Source: an uncultured Dokdonia sp. (lineage in GTDB: Bacteria; Bacteroidota; Bacteroidia; Flavobacteriales; Flavobacteriaceae). From it: a stretch of DNA of 7,711 nt. How positions within the stretch are numbered: the first letter of the stretch is position 1; every line of letters starts with the position of its first letter. Location: positions 1 to 7,711 of the forward strand of contig CAKZKZ010000244.1 of assembly GCA_937124495.1 (NCBI GenBank), given 5' to 3'. A model generated the notes under the pieces. That model was not told where the DNA came from and did no database searches. It saw only the letters and a list, made by a program, of their open reading frames with translations. Of the stretch, positions 7,211-7,711 are shown one piece after another. The position numbers and the translations under genes were made by a program.

Positions 7211-7590
7211 TAACCGATCCTAAAGAAATTGACCAAATAGTACGAGCCATTCTCAAAAGCCATTTAGGGCCTTTACAAATTAGAAAGGATGAAGAAGGTG
7301 TCCTAGAAGTTGCTGGCACTATTCCAACCATGCAGGGAAAACAAAAAGTAGATGGTTTTTACGTTGCGAGTGTGATGCCTAAACCTAAAGATGTGCGATT
7401 GTATTTTTTTCCTATCTATACAGATGCTAAAGTTTTTGAACATATAGATCCTATGTTACGCAAATGCTTAAAAGGGAAAAGTTGTTTTCATATCAAAAAA
7501 TTGGATGATGATCTAAAGGCTCATATTACAAAAATGATTGCCATGGGTATTAAGGTATATCAAGAAAAAAAGCTGTTAATTACGCTATAA
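7207..7590 (+). CDS. DUF1801-like small protein
   Basis: A 127-residue protein using the ATG at 7207-7209, which overlaps the previous gene's TGA in an ATGA arrangement typical of translational coupling. The frame also has an ATG at 7159, but that would add a 16-residue basic extension lying inside the upstream gene, so I prefer 7207. The C-terminal two thirds fit the DUF1801 (YdhG-like) pattern. A strand pair YVASVMPKPKDVRLYFFPIY (about 52-71) is followed by a lysine-rich segment LRKCLKGKSCFHIKKLDDDL (about 84-103), then a closing helix. Bacillus subtilis YdhG of this family has been described as a frataxin-like iron chaperone, but I see no acidic iron-binding ridge here and do not transfer that role. 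The two cysteines C87 and C93 flank the GKS turn. The function with its coupled partner is unknown. The domain call is moderate and the gene call strong. Confidence 0.82.
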   Translation: MITDPKEIDQIVRAILKSHLGPLQIRKDEEGVLEVAGTIPTMQGKQKVDGFYVASVMPKPKDVRLYFFPIYTDAKVFEHIDPMLRKCLKGKSCFHIKKLDDDLKAHITKMIAMGIKVYQEKKLLITL

Positions 7591-7647
7591 CCGCACAAGA
7601 GTTATGTGATTTCATCGAAAATTAGCTGATTTTGGTCGAATAGTTTT

Positions 7648-7671
7648 AAAAAAAAATTGTCCTTCTGACAA
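7648..7671 (-). terminator. possible rho-independent terminator, minus-strand reading
   Basis: On the minus strand, TTGTC-AGAAG-GACAA forms a perfect 5-bp stem with a 5-base loop (7671-7657) followed directly by nine T residues (7656-7648). That is terminator architecture for transcripts coming from the right of the window, implying a convergent minus-strand gene beyond 7711. The stem is short and has only two G-C pairs, so the call is weak. A second inverted repeat, AAAAGT-CTTT-ACTTTT (7670-7685), overlaps it by two bases and could be an alternative fold. The rest of the tail 7591-7711 shows no open frame. Confidence 0.3.
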
Positions 7672-7711
7672 AAGTCTTTACTTTTAAAGTTCACATATAA
7701 AAAAATTAAGA

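Overview
The window looks like chromosomal DNA from a marine-type member of the Flavobacteriia (Bacteroidota). The evidence is AT-rich sequence, leaders without Shine-Dalgarno motifs, two Bacteroidota-style lipoproteins, a TAnnTTTG-type promoter box, and gene families typical of that class. The TTTCGCGAAAGCG element seen twice recalls Dokdonia-like genomes, but genus is a guess. No mobile element, CRISPR array, tRNA or rRNA was seen.

Layout. (1) 1-2517, minus: an M16 zinc metallopeptidase lipoprotein whose C-terminus lies beyond the left edge. (2) 2518-2699: a divergent intergenic region. (3) 2700-4364, plus: a complete GH20 beta-N-acetylhexosaminidase lipoprotein. (4) 4370-4930, minus: a PAP2-family phosphatase gene broken by an in-frame TGA inside its last catalytic motif. 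Its original stop lies only 5 bases from the stop of the GH20 gene. (5) 4937-5167, minus: a very acidic 76-residue protein of unknown function, 6 bases upstream of the PAP2 gene. (6) 5232-6584, minus: a NorM-type MATE efflux transporter. (7) 6585-6718: a divergent intergenic region. (8) 6719-7210 and 7207-7590, plus: two uncharacterised genes joined by an ATGA overlap, the second DUF1801-like. (9) 7591-7711: a non-coding tail with two small hairpins.

How the genes relate. The M16 peptidase and GH20 enzyme are both exported lipoproteins and would act in the cell envelope on peptides and on N-acetylglucosamine-containing glycans. No SusC/SusD pair is present, so this is not a recognisable polysaccharide-utilisation locus. 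MATE, the acidic protein and PAP2 share one strand and may be co-transcribed; the last two almost certainly are. The coupled pair at the right end is probably one functional unit of unknown role. I see no clear new multi-gene system. The observations most worth a second look are the nonsense codon in PAP2, the repeated 13/14-base palindrome-containing element, and the coupled unknown pair.
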